Shown piece after piece: positions 12,201 to 24,485 of a stretch of DNA of 64,000 nucleotides (position 1 is its first letter; every line of letters starts with the position of its first letter). The DNA is taken from positions 82,090,981 to 82,154,980 of the forward strand of contig NC_088800.1 in assembly GCF_011386835.1 (NCBI RefSeq). Reading direction: 5' to 3'. A program made the translations under genes and the position numbers. The notes under the pieces are model-generated. The model was not told the origin of the DNA. It saw only the letters and a list, made by a program, of their open reading frames with translations, and did not search any database. Source of the stretch: Chrysemys picta bellii (taxonomy: Eukaryota; Chordata; Testudines; Emydidae).

Positions 12201-13500
12201 GAGCTATCATAAAGCTCCCCCCTCATTAACACTTCTCTTGCTTAAAATATCTTCCTCCCTTACAGTGACATTAGCATCATTGTTCTGTTGATTTTAAAAT
12301 TGGATTTGACGCATTGCTGCATTCGGTATCCTATCCTTATGTCCGTATGCATTGAGCTAACCGAAAATGCCTTAGGACTGTGTGAGCTAGTATTTTGGCA
12401 AGACTTTCACAGAAGATTGCAATCTACATTGAGACCATTGAACCCAGTTCACATGCATCACTGAGATTAAAAGCTTCTTATTCGGAAGTAGGCTGCCAGC
12501 CTTCTTCCAGGTATACTTCAGTGTCACATCTTTGAATTCAGACACTATTGATCTAATAAATACAGGAAGTTTATTTTAGAGCTAAGGATTATAAATAGCT
12601 CACCGCCAATGTTGTACATGGTTGTAACGATCCCAGCTCGTAATGCACGACTGTCAATCGATTGTAAACTGTAATTGCTGGGGACGTGGCGTTTCAATGA
12701 ATTTAAATACCCTGTCCCCATTCCCTTTGGTGCTTTAAAAATCCCTGGCAATTACCCACTGCATTGGTTAATAGGCAGCAGTCTGGGATCAATAGGGGAT
12801 TGGCAATCAACCAATGCAATCCAGCTGAGTTGTCTGCAAAAGTCAAAATGGTAAATGGTAAGTGGCGAGGGGAATTGGAAATGACACGTACACAGCAATC
12901 AGGTTCCGATAACGCGAATGTAAAAGCTGTGCAGATCTCCAATTCCCTGGATGTTTTTTTAAAACAACTATAATCACAAAGATGCAACAATATAACTTTA
13001 ACTTTTTGCTCTCAAGTTACCTGAGTGGGAATGTGGAAGCAGTTCTGAGATGAGGCTACTGGAATGGGGCATCTTCTAGCCTCAACAGAGGTGGGCCCAG
13101 GAAGGCTAGAAGAAACGAACTGCTAGAGATATGCAGTGATGTAATTGACATGATTTTCTCCCACTGGTATAATTGTAATAGAACAGTGTGTTATGGACCA
13201 TTTTTCATGGCACAAGTGACCACCTCTTCAAAATTATAACTTTTCTGTAATATTTTATCCAAATAAATCCTTAAATCTCATTTGATGAAAAAACAATTTG
13301 TGATTTCTTGTGCCTCACAGTTTCAAGGGAATGTTTGAGGAGTAACTTCTGAGCTTTTAAGTGATGCAGGAAAAAAGTTTTCCTGGCTGATGTGCATCAA
13401 TTACTGGGTGTGTGTACTGAAACTGCGATGGTACAAACTCGATCATACTTCGTTTTAAGTGCCTGCCTCCCACGTGCGTGACCCCTTCATGTTCATAGTC
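12201..13500. other. Intergenic, nothing recognised
   Basis: Mostly unique-looking sequence with an AATAAA-containing AT-rich stretch near 13260. No supported gene. Confidence 0.5.
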
Positions 13501-13645
13501 TGTGCCAACTTGTATTTAGCTCAGACATGCTGCTTCCTTCCCCAGAACTAAAGAAGAGTTCTGTGTACCTCAAAAGCTTGTATTTTCCACCAGCAGAAGT
13601 TGGTCCGATAAAAGTTAGTACCTCACCCACCGTCTCTCTCATAAG
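13501..13645 (+). repeat. Interspersed repeat fragment (DNA-transposon-like)
   Basis: Contains CAGCAGAAGTTGGTCCGATA followed by AAAGTTAGTACCTCACCCAC. Related wording recurs near 51065-51115 and, on the other strand, near 53960-54045. This marks a dispersed family of reptile genomes. Confidence 0.6.
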
Positions 13646-14790
13646 AGAATGAGCCAGGTTCACTTCACTTGTAAACCAAATGTATTACTGAAATCTTGGC
13701 TAACCATGTAATGCTTTGCACTTCTATATAGCACATCTGAGTGGACTAGTCTAATATACTTTATAAGCAATTAAGGATGGTAACGTCCACCTCTAGAGTA
13801 GAATGCCGCAGCTATTTACCAATGCACAGCACGTTTGGGACAGGAAGTGGAGTATAGTACTGTATACAGACGAAATTGCGGGGGAAAACCAGGTAGGCAG
13901 GAAATAATTACTTGATGCTATTTTAGCATTATGCATTTTAAAAGCACTGGAAACATTCAATAATTTCTCAGTGCACGAGGGAAGTGATTTCCCATTCTCA
14001 GATGGAAAAATCAGCAGAGAACTTGATTTATTCAAGGCCACAACAAGTCAGTGCTAGAGTCAGGATTAGCATGCCGAGCTCCCAGCCCAGCTCGGCCTGA
14101 AATGTGACCAGTGTTCGCACCTCTGCGCTGACGGATAAAGCTATGGGAACTTTAACTTTTGTGTGAGGTCCTTGCTTTTAAATCTCACCTAAATCCAGTA
14201 GGTCTAGCAAGACAGTGCCTCCTGGTGCCGTGCTTGGATATTGGCTCTGCACTGACTCAAAAGGAAAGCGGATTGGGACCCATGGATTAGAACCACCAAT
14301 TGTCATTCCTCTGTGGATAATGCTGAGACATGGAATAAAGCACATAATGCTACAGCAATATTACAAGGCGTTGACTGTCTTGAACTCTCGATTAGTGCAG
14401 AATAATATGATTAGCGACAGTGCCCATCAACACTACAGAAACAGCCAAGCCCGGGTCCAGTTAGAGCACAGGTAAAATTTTGCAGTGCAAATGGGACCTC
14501 AGCAGCGCTCCATAACTAGGCAATACCTTGGTTATGGTTCCTGCTTGCAGCATGGCTGGGTCCTGTCCGGATTCGAGATATTAACTGTGCCTGAATAGGT
14601 CCGGGGACAGAACTGGGCACCCTGGCTGTTGTGTTTGCAGCATAGGAGGGGGCCCTTCCTTTGCTTCAGTCCAGAATCTAGAACTTATTTTACAGATGGG
14701 GAAACTGAAGCAGAGAGCAGCCTGACTAGCTTGGGCTACACAGGAGATCTGCGGCAGAGCTAGGAACAGAACCCAGCCCTGGTCCAGGAG
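13646..14790. other. Intergenic, nothing recognised apart from an old SINE remnant
   Basis: No gene. Wording near 14690-14770 (ACAGATGGGGAAACTGAAGC) is of an old MIR-type SINE. Confidence 0.45.
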
Positions 14791-14794
14791 AGGA

Positions 14795-14910
14795 AACGCG
14801 GCCCGGTGGTTAGAGCGCTGGCCTGGGAGTTGGGACCCCAGGGCTCAGTTCCCTGCTCCCCCACAGATTTCCTGTGTGACCTTGGGCAAGCCACTTAGGC
14901 ACAGTCCCTC
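14795..14910 (+). repeat. tRNA-headed SINE (MIR-like)
   Basis: A-box-like GGCCCGGTGGTTAGAGCGCT, a B-box-like stretch (GGCTCAGTTCCCTGCTCCCC), then the core GTGTGACCTTGGGCAAGCCA. It is a SINE, not a functional tRNA gene, because no cloverleaf closes. Confidence 0.65.
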
Positions 14911-14969
14911 CAAGGTGCTCAACCTCCTCACTTCCACTGGAGTCAATCCTTTGAGGAGCTGGACCGAAG

Positions 14970-15516
14970 GGCAAGTCTATGCTGCAAGATTGTGGACTTC
15001 AGTTACATTGACGTACGGCCGCCGCAGTAATTCCATTGCTTGTGCAGCTCCACACTGCGCTCCTCGTGTGGGCGGTGCGGGTCCTCACCAGGCACGCTTG
15101 AACTGTCAGGGTGGAGCATTGTGGGACGGCTTCTGACAGGCAGTGCCCGTCAATGTAAGCAACGCAGCGGTTCTCAACCTGCGGCCCAATCAGCACACAG
15201 CTGCCGCCCATGTGACATCCTCAGGGCCCTATAGGTAGTATGTATGATGTGATAGTATGTGGATGTGGCCCCCCACACACACACAGAGCTGCATGTGCGG
15301 CCCACGATGGTAGGTAGGTTGAGAATCACTGGTCTACGTGGACACTGCATTGAACAAGCTGCGTCGACGTTGACTCTACGCCTCCTGCGGAGGTGGAGTA
15401 AAGTCGGTGTCGTGGGCGAGTTACATAGGTGACATTTTAGTGTAGACGCTTACGGAGAGAGGTCGATGGAAGCTGCCTTGTGTTGGCCTAACTCTGCAGT
15501 GTAGACCAGGGCTGAG
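14970..15516. mobile_element. MITE with GTCTACACT-type ends, split by a hAT MITE
   Basis: The left part is 14970-15164 and the right part 15332-15516, ending CTGCAGTGTAGACCAGGGC. A second short element with hAT-type ends sits between them. Confidence 0.55.
15165..15331. mobile_element. hAT-type MITE nested in another MITE
   Basis: The left end is CAGCGGTTCTCAACCTG. The right end, on the other strand, is CAGTGATTCTCAACCT. These are hAT terminal inverted repeats. An (AC)n run lies inside. No clear target duplication is visible. Confidence 0.7.
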
Positions 15517-16800
15517 TCTTTGTGTTCCAGTTCCCCAGCGGTGAAATGGGGAAAATAGCATTGCCTTAATTCCTGGGGGTGGAGAATAAAGATTACAGAG
15601 CCTAACGGTGGGCCCCAAGGTTTGGAAATCTTGGCCTAAATTAAGTAGTTTCTGGTATGTGTTAACCTGCGTGGCCCACTTTGTTCTGAAGACTTGAGAT
15701 CTGGAACGGCCTTCCCTAAAACTGTCCTGTGTTGTTTTCCAGAGACAACGCTCTCCCCCTAGTGGAGTAAATGAGTATAGCTGAAGCCTCTCCAGAACCT
15801 GGGCTCCACATTTCATGAAGACCCACCGTCCTAAAAAGAAAATCAAATGTGAAAATAACGTAGGGACGGAACACAGTTACTGCCGAGATCTGTCTTAGAA
15901 AGGTGGATTTAACTGTTACGCTCTCCAGGCAACACTTCACTTGCCCTTTTGAGAAGTTCTAGCCAAAAGGATTGATTTCATTTTAGTCGTGTTAGTTATT
16001 TAAAATAATCAGCAAGAAGCCTTGGCAGATTCTGCGGATGAGGCTTTAGTTAGAGCTTGTGTGTCTAAGTTCCTTTCTCTTTGTTTTCTGCCCCGAGGGC
16101 TTTGGAGAGTTTGAGAGCATTAACGCTTGGCGTGAGTTCCTAACTGGCGTCAGATGTTTGTCCTCCCTGTGTGCTGCCCCAGCTCTGTGCAGACGGCCGG
16201 CACAGCAGATCTCGAGCGAACTGCCAATGACCACAAGACCCGTTAAGGTGCAAAGGCTCTTGGTCAGGTTTATTGCCAACGAAGCACGGAGCTCATGCCC
16301 CGGCTCAATGGTTATAGGGACACGAACACGTGTATACCTGTGACAATGGATGCAGCTCAGTCAGTGGTGGGACTTTCCACTGCCCCTCGGCTGGACAAAG
16401 ACACTTCCTCTGAGATACATCTTTATACACAGATACCAACAAATTACTTATCACCCCTCTGCCGTAGTTAGGTGCCACCCTCTGACGTAGCTAACCACCA
16501 CTCGTTACCGTGTACATGATGGTTCCATCAAAACATTTCTATCTATCACACTGTCCTCCTGACCTTACCTTTAGGATGGGTCAGTGTGTTCCTGTTATCT
16601 TTGGGGGATGTGCTGGTTGTTCTGGTGCCACTTTTCTGCAATTTGTTTCCATATATATTCTTATGCCCAGCACTACTTAGGAATGTGTGTTTCTACAATC
16701 AGTCCTATTCTTGCCAGATTCTGTGAGCAGGGCCTGCCTCTTGCTCACAATTTAACTTCCTTTTATTTTAGCAAGTTTTGACCATTACTTTAGCCCAGGC
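15517..16800. other. Intergenic, nothing recognised
   Basis: No coding exon, RNA gene or clear repeat is recognised in this stretch. Confidence 0.5.
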
Positions 16801-16819
16801 CTCTGATACAAAGCCTTAG

Positions 16820-17406
16820 GTTCTCCCCAAACAGCCAGGGGTGGCCTGGCCCCTGCTCTCTATTCCCCCTTCCCCCCCATGCTTCTCACCCCCTGACAGC
16901 CCCCCATGGGACTCCTGCCCCTCCAACCCCCCCTGTTCCCTGATGGCCCCCCAGAACCCCTGCCCCTGACTGCCCCAGAACCCCTGCCCCTGACTGCCCC
17001 ATCCCACTCCCCCTCCTTCCTGCCTGCCTCCTGGTACCACTGCACCCATTCAACCCCCCTGTTCCCCGCCCTCTGACCGCCCTGACCCCATCCCCCCCCA
17101 CCTCTCCCCCGCACTCCCCTGCCTGCTATCCAACCCCACCTACTCCCTTCCCCATTACTGCTGCCTGGAACACCGGTGGCTGGTGGCGCTACAGTTGCAT
17201 TGCCCGGCTGGAGCCAGCCACACCACCGTGCAGCACAGAGACTGGGTCAGGCTGGGCTCTGCAGCTGTGCTGCCCCAGGAGCTCACAGCCTGACCGCCCA
17301 GAGCATTTGCACCGGCAGCGTGGCACGCTGAGGCTGCAGGGGAGGGGGAACACTGGGGGAGGGGCCGGGCAGGAGCGTCCTGTGGGCCGTAGTTTGTCCA
17401 CCTCTG
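16820..17406 (-). mobile_element. GC-rich hAT-type element, left end truncated
   Basis: The right end, read on the - strand, starts CAGAGGTGGACAAACTACGG, a hAT-type terminal repeat. The body contains C-rich simple repeats and GC-rich unique sequence of a family I know from turtles. The other terminus is not recognisable. Long frames across it (for example 16860-17114) reflect base composition only. Confidence 0.65.
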
Positions 17407-17820
17407 AGTTAGCAGCTAGGAAGGATTCACGGGCGTGTGAGAAGGCGGGGAGAGAAGACAGCTCACAACGCATTGATCCTAGGCCAAGGGGCCGAGGTGG
17501 TGGTTTTAGGGCCATTGAACGGTATCCGGACGGGAGAAGCAACCCTTCTAAAGAGCTCCGGGCAGCAGAACTGTGCAAATTGGCACTACTTGCTGTGGCC
17601 TGTGGCGTAACCCACGAAGGAATGTGGTCCTAGACTGCGTCCTGCATGGCCCAGATGTCTGTGGGACCTGATCCTATATTAGCAGGCTCAGCGGCTTGGA
17701 GGGGGGTGAACGTATCTCCCCAATCACCCCCTGGCTAAGGAAAGAGAGAGATGCACAGCACGTAGCATTGCCAGGCGTGCTGTTTTCTACCGGAATGCCT
17801 GGTCAAAAAGGGACCCTGGA
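17407..17820. other. Intergenic, nothing recognised
   Basis: Moderately GC-rich, with no supported feature. Confidence 0.45.
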
Positions 17821-18365
17821 GCTGGCATGTCCCTTCCGGCTCCAAGGGGCAGGGGCAGCCAGGGAGCTCCGTGTGTTGCCCTGGGTGCTGGCTCCCCAGC
17901 TCTCATTGGCTGTGGTTCCTGGCTAAGGGGAGCTGGGGAGCTGGTGCCCAGGACACGGGCTGCAGTGCTGAATATGAGCCCGAGGAGAACGCCAGCCACT
18001 TCTAGGAGCCGCCAGAAGAACGTGCTGCCTAGAGCCTGCACCCCACACCCCCTCCCATGCCCCAACCCCCTGCCCCAGCCCTGAGCCCCCTCCCACACCC
18101 AAACTCCCTCCTGGAGCCCATGCCCTGCACTCCAAAGCCCTTGGCCCCAGCCCGGAGCCCACCCCAAACCTCTCAGCTGGAGCCCTCACCCCCTCCTGCA
18201 CCCCAACCCCCTGCCCCAGCCCTGAGCCCCCTCCCACACCCAAACTCCCTCCTGGAGCCCATGCCCTGCACTCCAAACCCCTTGGCCCCAGCCCAGAGCC
18301 CACCCCAAACCTCTCAGCTGGAGCCCTCACCCCCTCCTGCACCCCAAGCCCTTGCCCCAGCCCAG
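17821..18365 (-). repeat. GC-rich interspersed element with 141-bp tandem repeat
   Basis: A unit beginning CCCAACCCCCTGCCCCAGCC starts at 18061 and again at 18202 (141-bp period). A third, partial copy runs to about 18363. Flanking wording (CATTGGCTGTGGTTCCTGGC) also occurs near 31935-31955 in the opposite arrangement, so the two loci are copies of one family. The 227-codon - strand frame across it is a composition artefact. Confidence 0.7.
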
Positions 18366-19060
18366 TGAAAATGAGTGAGTGAGCAAGGGTGCGGGGGAGC
18401 GAGCACGGGAGGGGGGATGGAGTGAGAGGGGGCGGGGCCTCAGAGAAGGGGTGGGACAGGTGTGGGGCAAGGGTGTTCAGTTTTCTGCAATCAGAAAGTT
18501 GCATAACCTTCCTGTAGCGGGGGAGGGGGAGCAGTGAATAAGGGTGAAGAGGGACGTTCTCCATGGTGAGATATTTTTGATGGCCCATCCTTTTTCCAGT
18601 GGGCAAAATAGGTGGGAAAAGATAAGAAGGAACAAGGGGGCAAAGAAAAAATCCCTAATCCAGACATTGCAAATGGAAGACTGAACCGTTGGATCCCCGC
18701 TAGCCATGACAGGAACATTCCTGTTTTGTCTTGAAAAACACTGTGGCAAACCTGAGCTGTGGGATTTCTCGCTGGTTCAAAGGGTCTGCTCGTCGGGGCC
18801 ATGATCTCAGGTCTGCAAAGGACCCTTGGGTGGGTCGCGCCTGCGGTCTCGACTGGGAGTTCTTGAGGGTAGGGGCCGTGGCTGTATCTCCTGTCAAGAG
18901 CCTAGCACGGCTTTGGATGAAACAAGCGTTCATGGTGCAGAGAGAGATTTCCACCCACTTTCCCATGGCACAGACCCCACGGATGGGGTTCCTACCACCT
19001 CCCAAGATGCCATGGCGACCTGCAAATTGCCGATGCTCCTGCGGAAATGAAGTGGGGAGG
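18366..19060. other. Intergenic, nothing recognised
   Basis: No supported gene or repeat. Confidence 0.45.
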
Positions 19061-19064
19061 GAGA

Positions 19065-19190
19065 GGGCTAGTGGTTAGAGCATGGGCAGTGGCACAAAGA
19101 CTCCTGGGCTCTGTTCTGGCCTGTGGAACTGATTTGCGCTGCACCTCAGTGTATCCTTCTGTAAAATGGGAACTCCAGGTGCCCCTGGGC
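19065..19190 (+). repeat. tRNA-headed SINE, diverged
   Basis: GGGCTAGTGGTTAGAGCATG resembles a tRNA A-box region. It is followed by TCCTGGGCTCTGTTCTGG and the MIR-like CCTTCTGTAAAATGGGAAC. Confidence 0.55.
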
Positions 19191-19289
19191 CTGCTGGGAC
19201 TCAGCTAATGAAGGTTTGTAGAGGGCTGGAGAGCCTCGGATGAATCACTCTGAGGACAAGGGAGCAGTACTTACCCCTTAGAGGCTCCA

Positions 19290-19515
19290 ACTGAGATCAC
19301 GGCCCCATTGTGCTAGGCGCTGTACATACACATGGTGACACACAGTCCCTGCCCCAAAGAGCTTGCAGTAGACAGAGGAAAGAAGCATAGTCACCCCTAC
19401 TTTACAGGTGCAGGGTGCAGGGATGAAGTGACTCTCTCAGGTTTACAGCCGGAAATTGAACGCAGGTTTCCTGGCGGCTGGGCCAGTGCCTGAGCCACAC
19501 AGTCATCCCGTTACC
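19290..19515 (-). repeat. Old amniote SINE/LINE-tail repeat
   Basis: GCCCCATTGTGCTAGGCGCT, then CAGTCCCTGCCCCAAAGAGC, a tail wording that recurs at 50027-50140 and 57825-57935. It is followed by a reversed MIR-like core. Confidence 0.6.
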
Positions 19516-20230
19516 CTCCCACCTCCTGCTTGTAAATGCCCACGGGTAGCGGGCCCATGAGCTCTGCACCTGTAATACCTGGAAGCCTTCATCTATGCAG
19601 CAGGCCACTGGCCAGGTTCTGAACCAGTACCTGAGCCTGAAATCCACCAGCAGAATCTGTTGTGCAAACACCCCGAATGATGTGGCAACAAGCCAGTGAC
19701 CCATTGACTCCTCTCACAACCTGATGCATCATCTCTGCTGGTTCCGCGCAGGCTCTGGAAAGTCAGCCTGTTCCAGCAATCAGTGAAGGCTCTGAACCAA
19801 GAAGGGGCGCGATGAACTGGCATTAAATCGTGTTTTCTTACTGGCTGCGGGATGATTACAGCCTCGTCATCAGAGCGCTCTGGGTACCATAGCATTGCCC
19901 CTGGTGCTCTGCAGGGCTGTGAGCCAGCATTCGTTAAAGGCCAGGTGAATTGGAGCAGGCCTTTGAGTCTGTTCACATCCATGTCATTTTTAGTGTGTCC
20001 CTTTAAGAACATGTACTTTATGCTGCTTGAGATGTGGCCTCCGTTTAAAAAATGATCAGCTTGGGTTGTTTCCTTCAGATCCCAAATGGTCTGTCCCATC
20101 CTGTGTGTGGAGCATGTTGGTGTGAAAACCAAACTATACAACTGCTACACCACTACAATGAACATAGATCAGGCCCTCCTGTTTTTTTAACCTGTCCCCT
20201 GTTACTGGAACAGCTGTTCACACATTTATT
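19516..20230. other. Intergenic, unique-looking
   Basis: No recognisable repeat. The stretch 19820-20060 looks unique and might be conserved non-coding sequence, but this cannot be shown here. Confidence 0.4.
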
Positions 20231-20390
20231 AGAATATCAGGAGGTCATCTAGTCCAACCCCCTGCTTAAAGTGGGACCAATCCCCAGACAGATTTTTATC
20301 CAAGTTCCCTAAATGGCCCCTGTAAGGGTTGAACACACAACCCTGGGTTTAGGAGGCCAATGCTCAAACCACTGAGCTATCCCTCCCCCC
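20231..20390 (-). repeat. Turtle tRNA-derived SINE with CR1-like tail
   Basis: On the - strand it begins with a tRNA-like head, GGATAGCTCAGTGGTTTGAG (A box), followed by GGGTTGTGTGTTCAACCC (B-box region). It ends in a CR1-type 3' tail (GGTTGGACTAGATGACCTCC). A second copy lies at 24107-24292. Confidence 0.8.
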
Positions 20391-22775
20391 CGACAGCTGC
20401 TAAAGCAAATATAAATGAAAGGAAATGTTACAAAGTTAATCTGTGGAACTGTTTGCTGCAGGACCTAAAATGCTAAGGCTGGATTTTTTTCCCCAAAAGG
20501 TCAGATAACTTTATGGCCAATAATAGCTCTGTTAGTTTTGAATGCTTCATAATCTAAGTGAGTGTACCCACTGGGTCTGGGGGTGGGTACAAGTGCCAAC
20601 CGGCTCTCCCAAGTCACCGCCTGTTCTTAGCATGCTTGCCCGAGCAGAGGTAGCGCAGGTAGGTTGAGGCCAGCTGTAGACATAGCTGGGACTCAACGGG
20701 GCTGTGATTCAAAGCAAGTGCCGGCTTGGTTCTGAATTCTTTGCCCAGCTTTGGCGAGCCCCAGCGTGTCCCTCGTTTCCTCCCGCCCCTCCAGAGGGCT
20801 CCTCCAGCTGACGCGCTGGTGGCTCTACCGGGTGCCCCTCAGTTCTCGGGGCATGGGGCTGCTTGGGGGCAGGAGAGGGGCCGGGCTAGGCCAGGCAGCA
20901 CAAGCCAGTGATTAACTCAGAAGCAGCCGCCTTGCCCACGAGCCTGTCACGTGTTACCGCGAAGGTGTCTGGATGGGACACTGTCTCCTCAGCCGCGAGC
21001 AGGGCCCTCCGTGGTTTGGCTCGTCCCTCGGGGGCTTTACAAACGGACGGCTAAGTCCAGCTCTGTCCCCTTGCTGCTCCCAGGCCTGAGAACGTGACCT
21101 GAGTTTGGCCGCAGAGGCAGGGCCCTGAACACGAGGCCGTGGCGCTCGCTGAAGGAGGCTTTGCCGGGAGCCGGGCTGCACCAGCCGCGCACACGTGCTC
21201 AGCCCCGGGGCTGGCTGCAGGCAGAGCAGGTTAAAGCGGTTAGTTGCTATGGAGAGCTCAGGGGCTCGGTGCCGGCTGGAGGACAGGAGCGCTCTCTGGG
21301 CTGGGGTCTTAGCCCTGGCTGTAGCGTGTGTTCGGGGACCATGTGTTCACCTCTAAGGGCCAGCCCCGTCCTTGCTCTGCTCCTGGCCTGCACTCACCCC
21401 TGTTCCTGCAGGCAGATCCCGCCGCCCGGGCCAGGCTGCAGCTCTCCCTAGCGGTCTGAGCCTTTCTCCCTCACTCCTCATCCCCAGGCTCCCATGGCAC
21501 GGAGCAGCAGGTGCTCGGTGTCAGCCGAATGGAGCCCAGGGTTGAACTCAACGAGCAGCCCCTCTGATGATGTTCTCCTCGCCATGGAAACAGGGGTTGC
21601 TAGGGTTGTGCATAATTGAATGGTCTGGAACAATTTTAGCAGGCAGCTTTTTCATATGCGGCAAGGGAACAACACAACCAGGGGCAGCACCGCAGCCCCA
21701 GTACCAGCCCCGATGGTGCAGTGAGGGGGGCAAACGCAGCCAGCCGTGGGTGCTGGCGGGGCGGGCAGAGCGCGCAAAGACCGAAGGGGCTGGATTGACG
21801 AAGAGGGGACGCACAGGCAGATGAAAGAGAGGTGGGGAGGGAAAGCCACAGCCTCGAGGGCTGCTGAATCTGATTATCTAGCAATGGGTAGGTGCAGCAC
21901 TGCCCCCTGCTGCATGGAACCAGAGCTACTCCGCTGTGTGTCACAGGCTCCGTACTGCTAACGGCGATTCGCCTTCAGCTCAGGCGCTCGGGGCCTGGTA
22001 TCTTGGAGCCTGCCGCTGCTGTGACGTGGCCGTGGCATGGGAAGATGGCCACAGATCTGCCCTCCGCTCTGCCTCGCTCCATTTTTGGAATCTGTTTCTA
22101 GCCCCTTCCCCCAGGCCCTCTCCCAATGACCCAGAGCCCACCAGCCCTGGCAGTTGGCTTGGTTAGAAATCCAAACTCACCGGTGGCGCCCATACTTTCC
22201 AGCTTGAACCCACCCCGATCTCTGGCTAGTGTGAAACCCAGCTGCAGCTGCTCGCAAGTGCCCCTGTGCCAGGTCTGGCTGGGAATCCACTTTATCAGCA
22301 GCCCCTAGTCTGTGCGCTATTGGCCTTGCTACCGCCGAATAGAAATAACCAAGGCAGATGAACAGCTCCCCTCAGGAGTCACCACTGCCTGGTCCCTCTG
22401 TCATGGGCTAGATGGGGAGGGCTCACTCCACACCAGCTGCTGGGTCCCTGGGCGATGAAGTTTTCCAGCTGATGCTGTCGGTGGGTGGTTGCCCGAGACA
22501 GATGGTGCTGGGGACCGTGAGAAAGTACCCTGGAGCCCCGGGGACTCCCCCAGCCGTCCATTGCAAGGGCCTCAGAGCAGCAATGGAGGGACCCTGACCA
22601 CGGTCTCTCCGGGAAGCCAGTCATTAAAAACTCAGCTCTGTTGTTGTCACTGAGGGTTTGCAAAGGAGGCTGATTGCAGGACCAAAGCCCAGGCCCCTGC
22701 GCGCTGGGGGGAGACGCGGAGATGTCGGCGCTGTTCTCGACAGTGCTCATCAGCTGCCAAGTAAATGCCAGTTCC
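20391..22775. other. Intergenic, GC-rich, no gene supported
   Basis: Several overlapping frames are open because the region is GC-rich. None shows a protein family, and no exon with plausible phase to a neighbour was found. Confidence 0.45.
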
Positions 22776-22788
22776 GGGGGGGGGGGGG
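22776..22788. repeat. G13 run next to (GA)n
   Basis: Thirteen Gs followed by GAGAGAGAGATAGAGA. Confidence 0.85.
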
Positions 22789-22822
22789 AGAGAGAGAGAT
22801 AGAGATCCTGTGGGCCTGCACC

Positions 22823-23493
22823 TCGGGGTTACAGTGGACGAGACGCTGGATATGAATCAACAGTGTGCCCTTGTTGCCAAGAAGGCTAACAGCATTTTGG
22901 GCTGTATAAGTAGGGGCATTGCCAGCAGATCGAGGGACGTGATCGTTCCCCTCTATTCGACATTGGTGAGGCCTCATCTGGAGTACCGTGTCCAGTTTTG
23001 GGCCCCACACTACAAGAACGATGTGGAAAAATTGGAAAGAGTCCAGCGGAGGGCAGCAAGAATGATTAGGGGGCTGGAGCACACGACTTATGAGGAGAGG
23101 CTGAGGGAACTGGGATTGTTTAGTCTGCAGAAGAGAAGAATGAGGGGGGATTTGATAGCAGCTTTCAACTACCTGAAAGGGGGTTCCAAAGAGGATGGAT
23201 CTAGATTGTTCTCAGTGGTACCAGATGACAGAACAAGGAGTAATGGTCTCAAGTTGCAGTGGGGGAGGTTTAGGTTGGATATTAGGAAAAACTTTTTCAC
23301 TAGGAGGGTGGTGAAGCACTGGAATGGGTTACCTGGGGAGGTGGTGGAATCTCCTTCTTTAGAGGTTTGTAAGGTCAGGATTGACAAAGCCCTGGCTGGG
23401 ATGATTTAGTTGTGAATTGGTCCTGCTTTGAGCAGGGGGTTGGACTAGATGACCTCCTGAGGTCCCTTCCAACCCTGATCTTCTATGATTCTA
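22823..23493 (+). mobile_element. CR1 LINE 3' fragment
   Basis: An open frame encodes the C-terminal part of CR1 ORF2 (MDETL-like start, [70 protein letters not shown]) to a TAG at 23407-23409. A CR1 3' UTR follows (GGGTTGGACTAGATGACCTC, CTATGATTCTA). It is 5'-truncated. It is closely related to the copy at 2421-3993 but lacks the reverse-transcriptase core. Confidence 0.93.
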
Positions 23494-24106
23494 GGATCTC
23501 CCGGGAAGCAGCCTGGAGAAGGACACAGAGCCAGGCAGAGGTTAGGGGTTCTCTGGACAGGCTGCTGAATCCAGTTTTATCCCGGGAAGTGGCAGAACAT
23601 TGTAGGGGGGCTGAAAGAGAGCTCCTCTTTCTGTGCAATGCCCCCTAGCGCCATGGCTTGGGAGGGTCTCCGAGGGAAGCCTGTCCCCTCCTGAGCCACC
23701 CACGTCACTTCCTGCAGCACCCTGGCTGGCTGGAGCGTAGGCCCAGGAGCCAGGACAGCTGTGTTCTGCTCCTCCTGACCTAGCTGACGGGACAGTCCAT
23801 TAATGTTTGGAAAGGGCCGAGAGCCCCTTGCAACCACCTGTTATAAAAGTGCCACGGATCTGGTGCGTTGCTGGGCTCCTGGCCAGCTACTGACCTGGTT
23901 TCCAGGAGCTCTCAGTAACCAACTGTAGCTTGGGGCTGCCACCTCTGAGGTACAAAAAACAGGTCCTCTGGGTTGATCCTGAGCCCATCAAACTGAGCAG
24001 CAGGCCGGGCGGACTCACCCTCACAGATTTCCCAGTTCTGCAATCCAAGAGAGGGGATGATCCTAGGAGAACGTGGCCCGTGGCAACACTTTTATTTTTA
24101 ATTTAT
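23494..24106. other. Intergenic, nothing recognised
   Basis: No supported feature. Confidence 0.45.
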
Positions 24107-24292
24107 GGAGATATCCTATCTCCTAGAACTGGAAGGGACCTTGAAAGGTCATGGAGTCCAGCCCCCTGCCTTCAGGAGCAGGACCAAGTACTGATTTTCC
24201 CTGGATCCCCAAGTGGCCCGCTCAAGGATTGAACTTACAACGCAGGGTTTAGAGCAGGCCAATGCTTAAACCACTGAGCTATCCCTCCCCCC
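24107..24292 (-). repeat. Turtle tRNA-derived SINE with CR1-like tail, second copy
   Basis: The - strand head GGATAGCTCAGTGGTTTAAG and tail wording are shared with 20231-20390. The CR1-like tail lies at 24120-24170. Confidence 0.8.
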
Positions 24293-24414
24293 GACACGCC
24301 TACCCCACAGCACCCAGCTTTGTTACCACAGCGCTTGTGGGTCCTGGGTCGGTACGCAGGGCTGCCATGATGGCACTGGCCAGTCTCACTGTAGGGTCTG
24401 GTCTGCTAATCATA

Positions 24415-24485
24415 GAGGCAGCGTGACCTAGTGGGTAGGACACTGCACTTCAGGGAGCCTGAATTCGACTAGCAACTGAGCAGAC
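24415..24485 (+). repeat. tRNA-headed SINE fragment
   Basis: GCAGCGTGACCTAGTGGGTA followed by GGACACTGCACTTCAGGGAG, then CCTGAATTCGA. Only the head survives. Confidence 0.55.

Noticed and set aside
14795..14910. Possible tRNA gene
   Set aside because: A- and B-box-like words only. No closed acceptor or anticodon stem, so it is a SINE head. The same applies at 19065, 24415, 20390 and 46497.
17923..18606. 227-codon - strand frame with repeated peptide
   Set aside because: Translation of the 141-bp tandem repeat, not a repeat protein.
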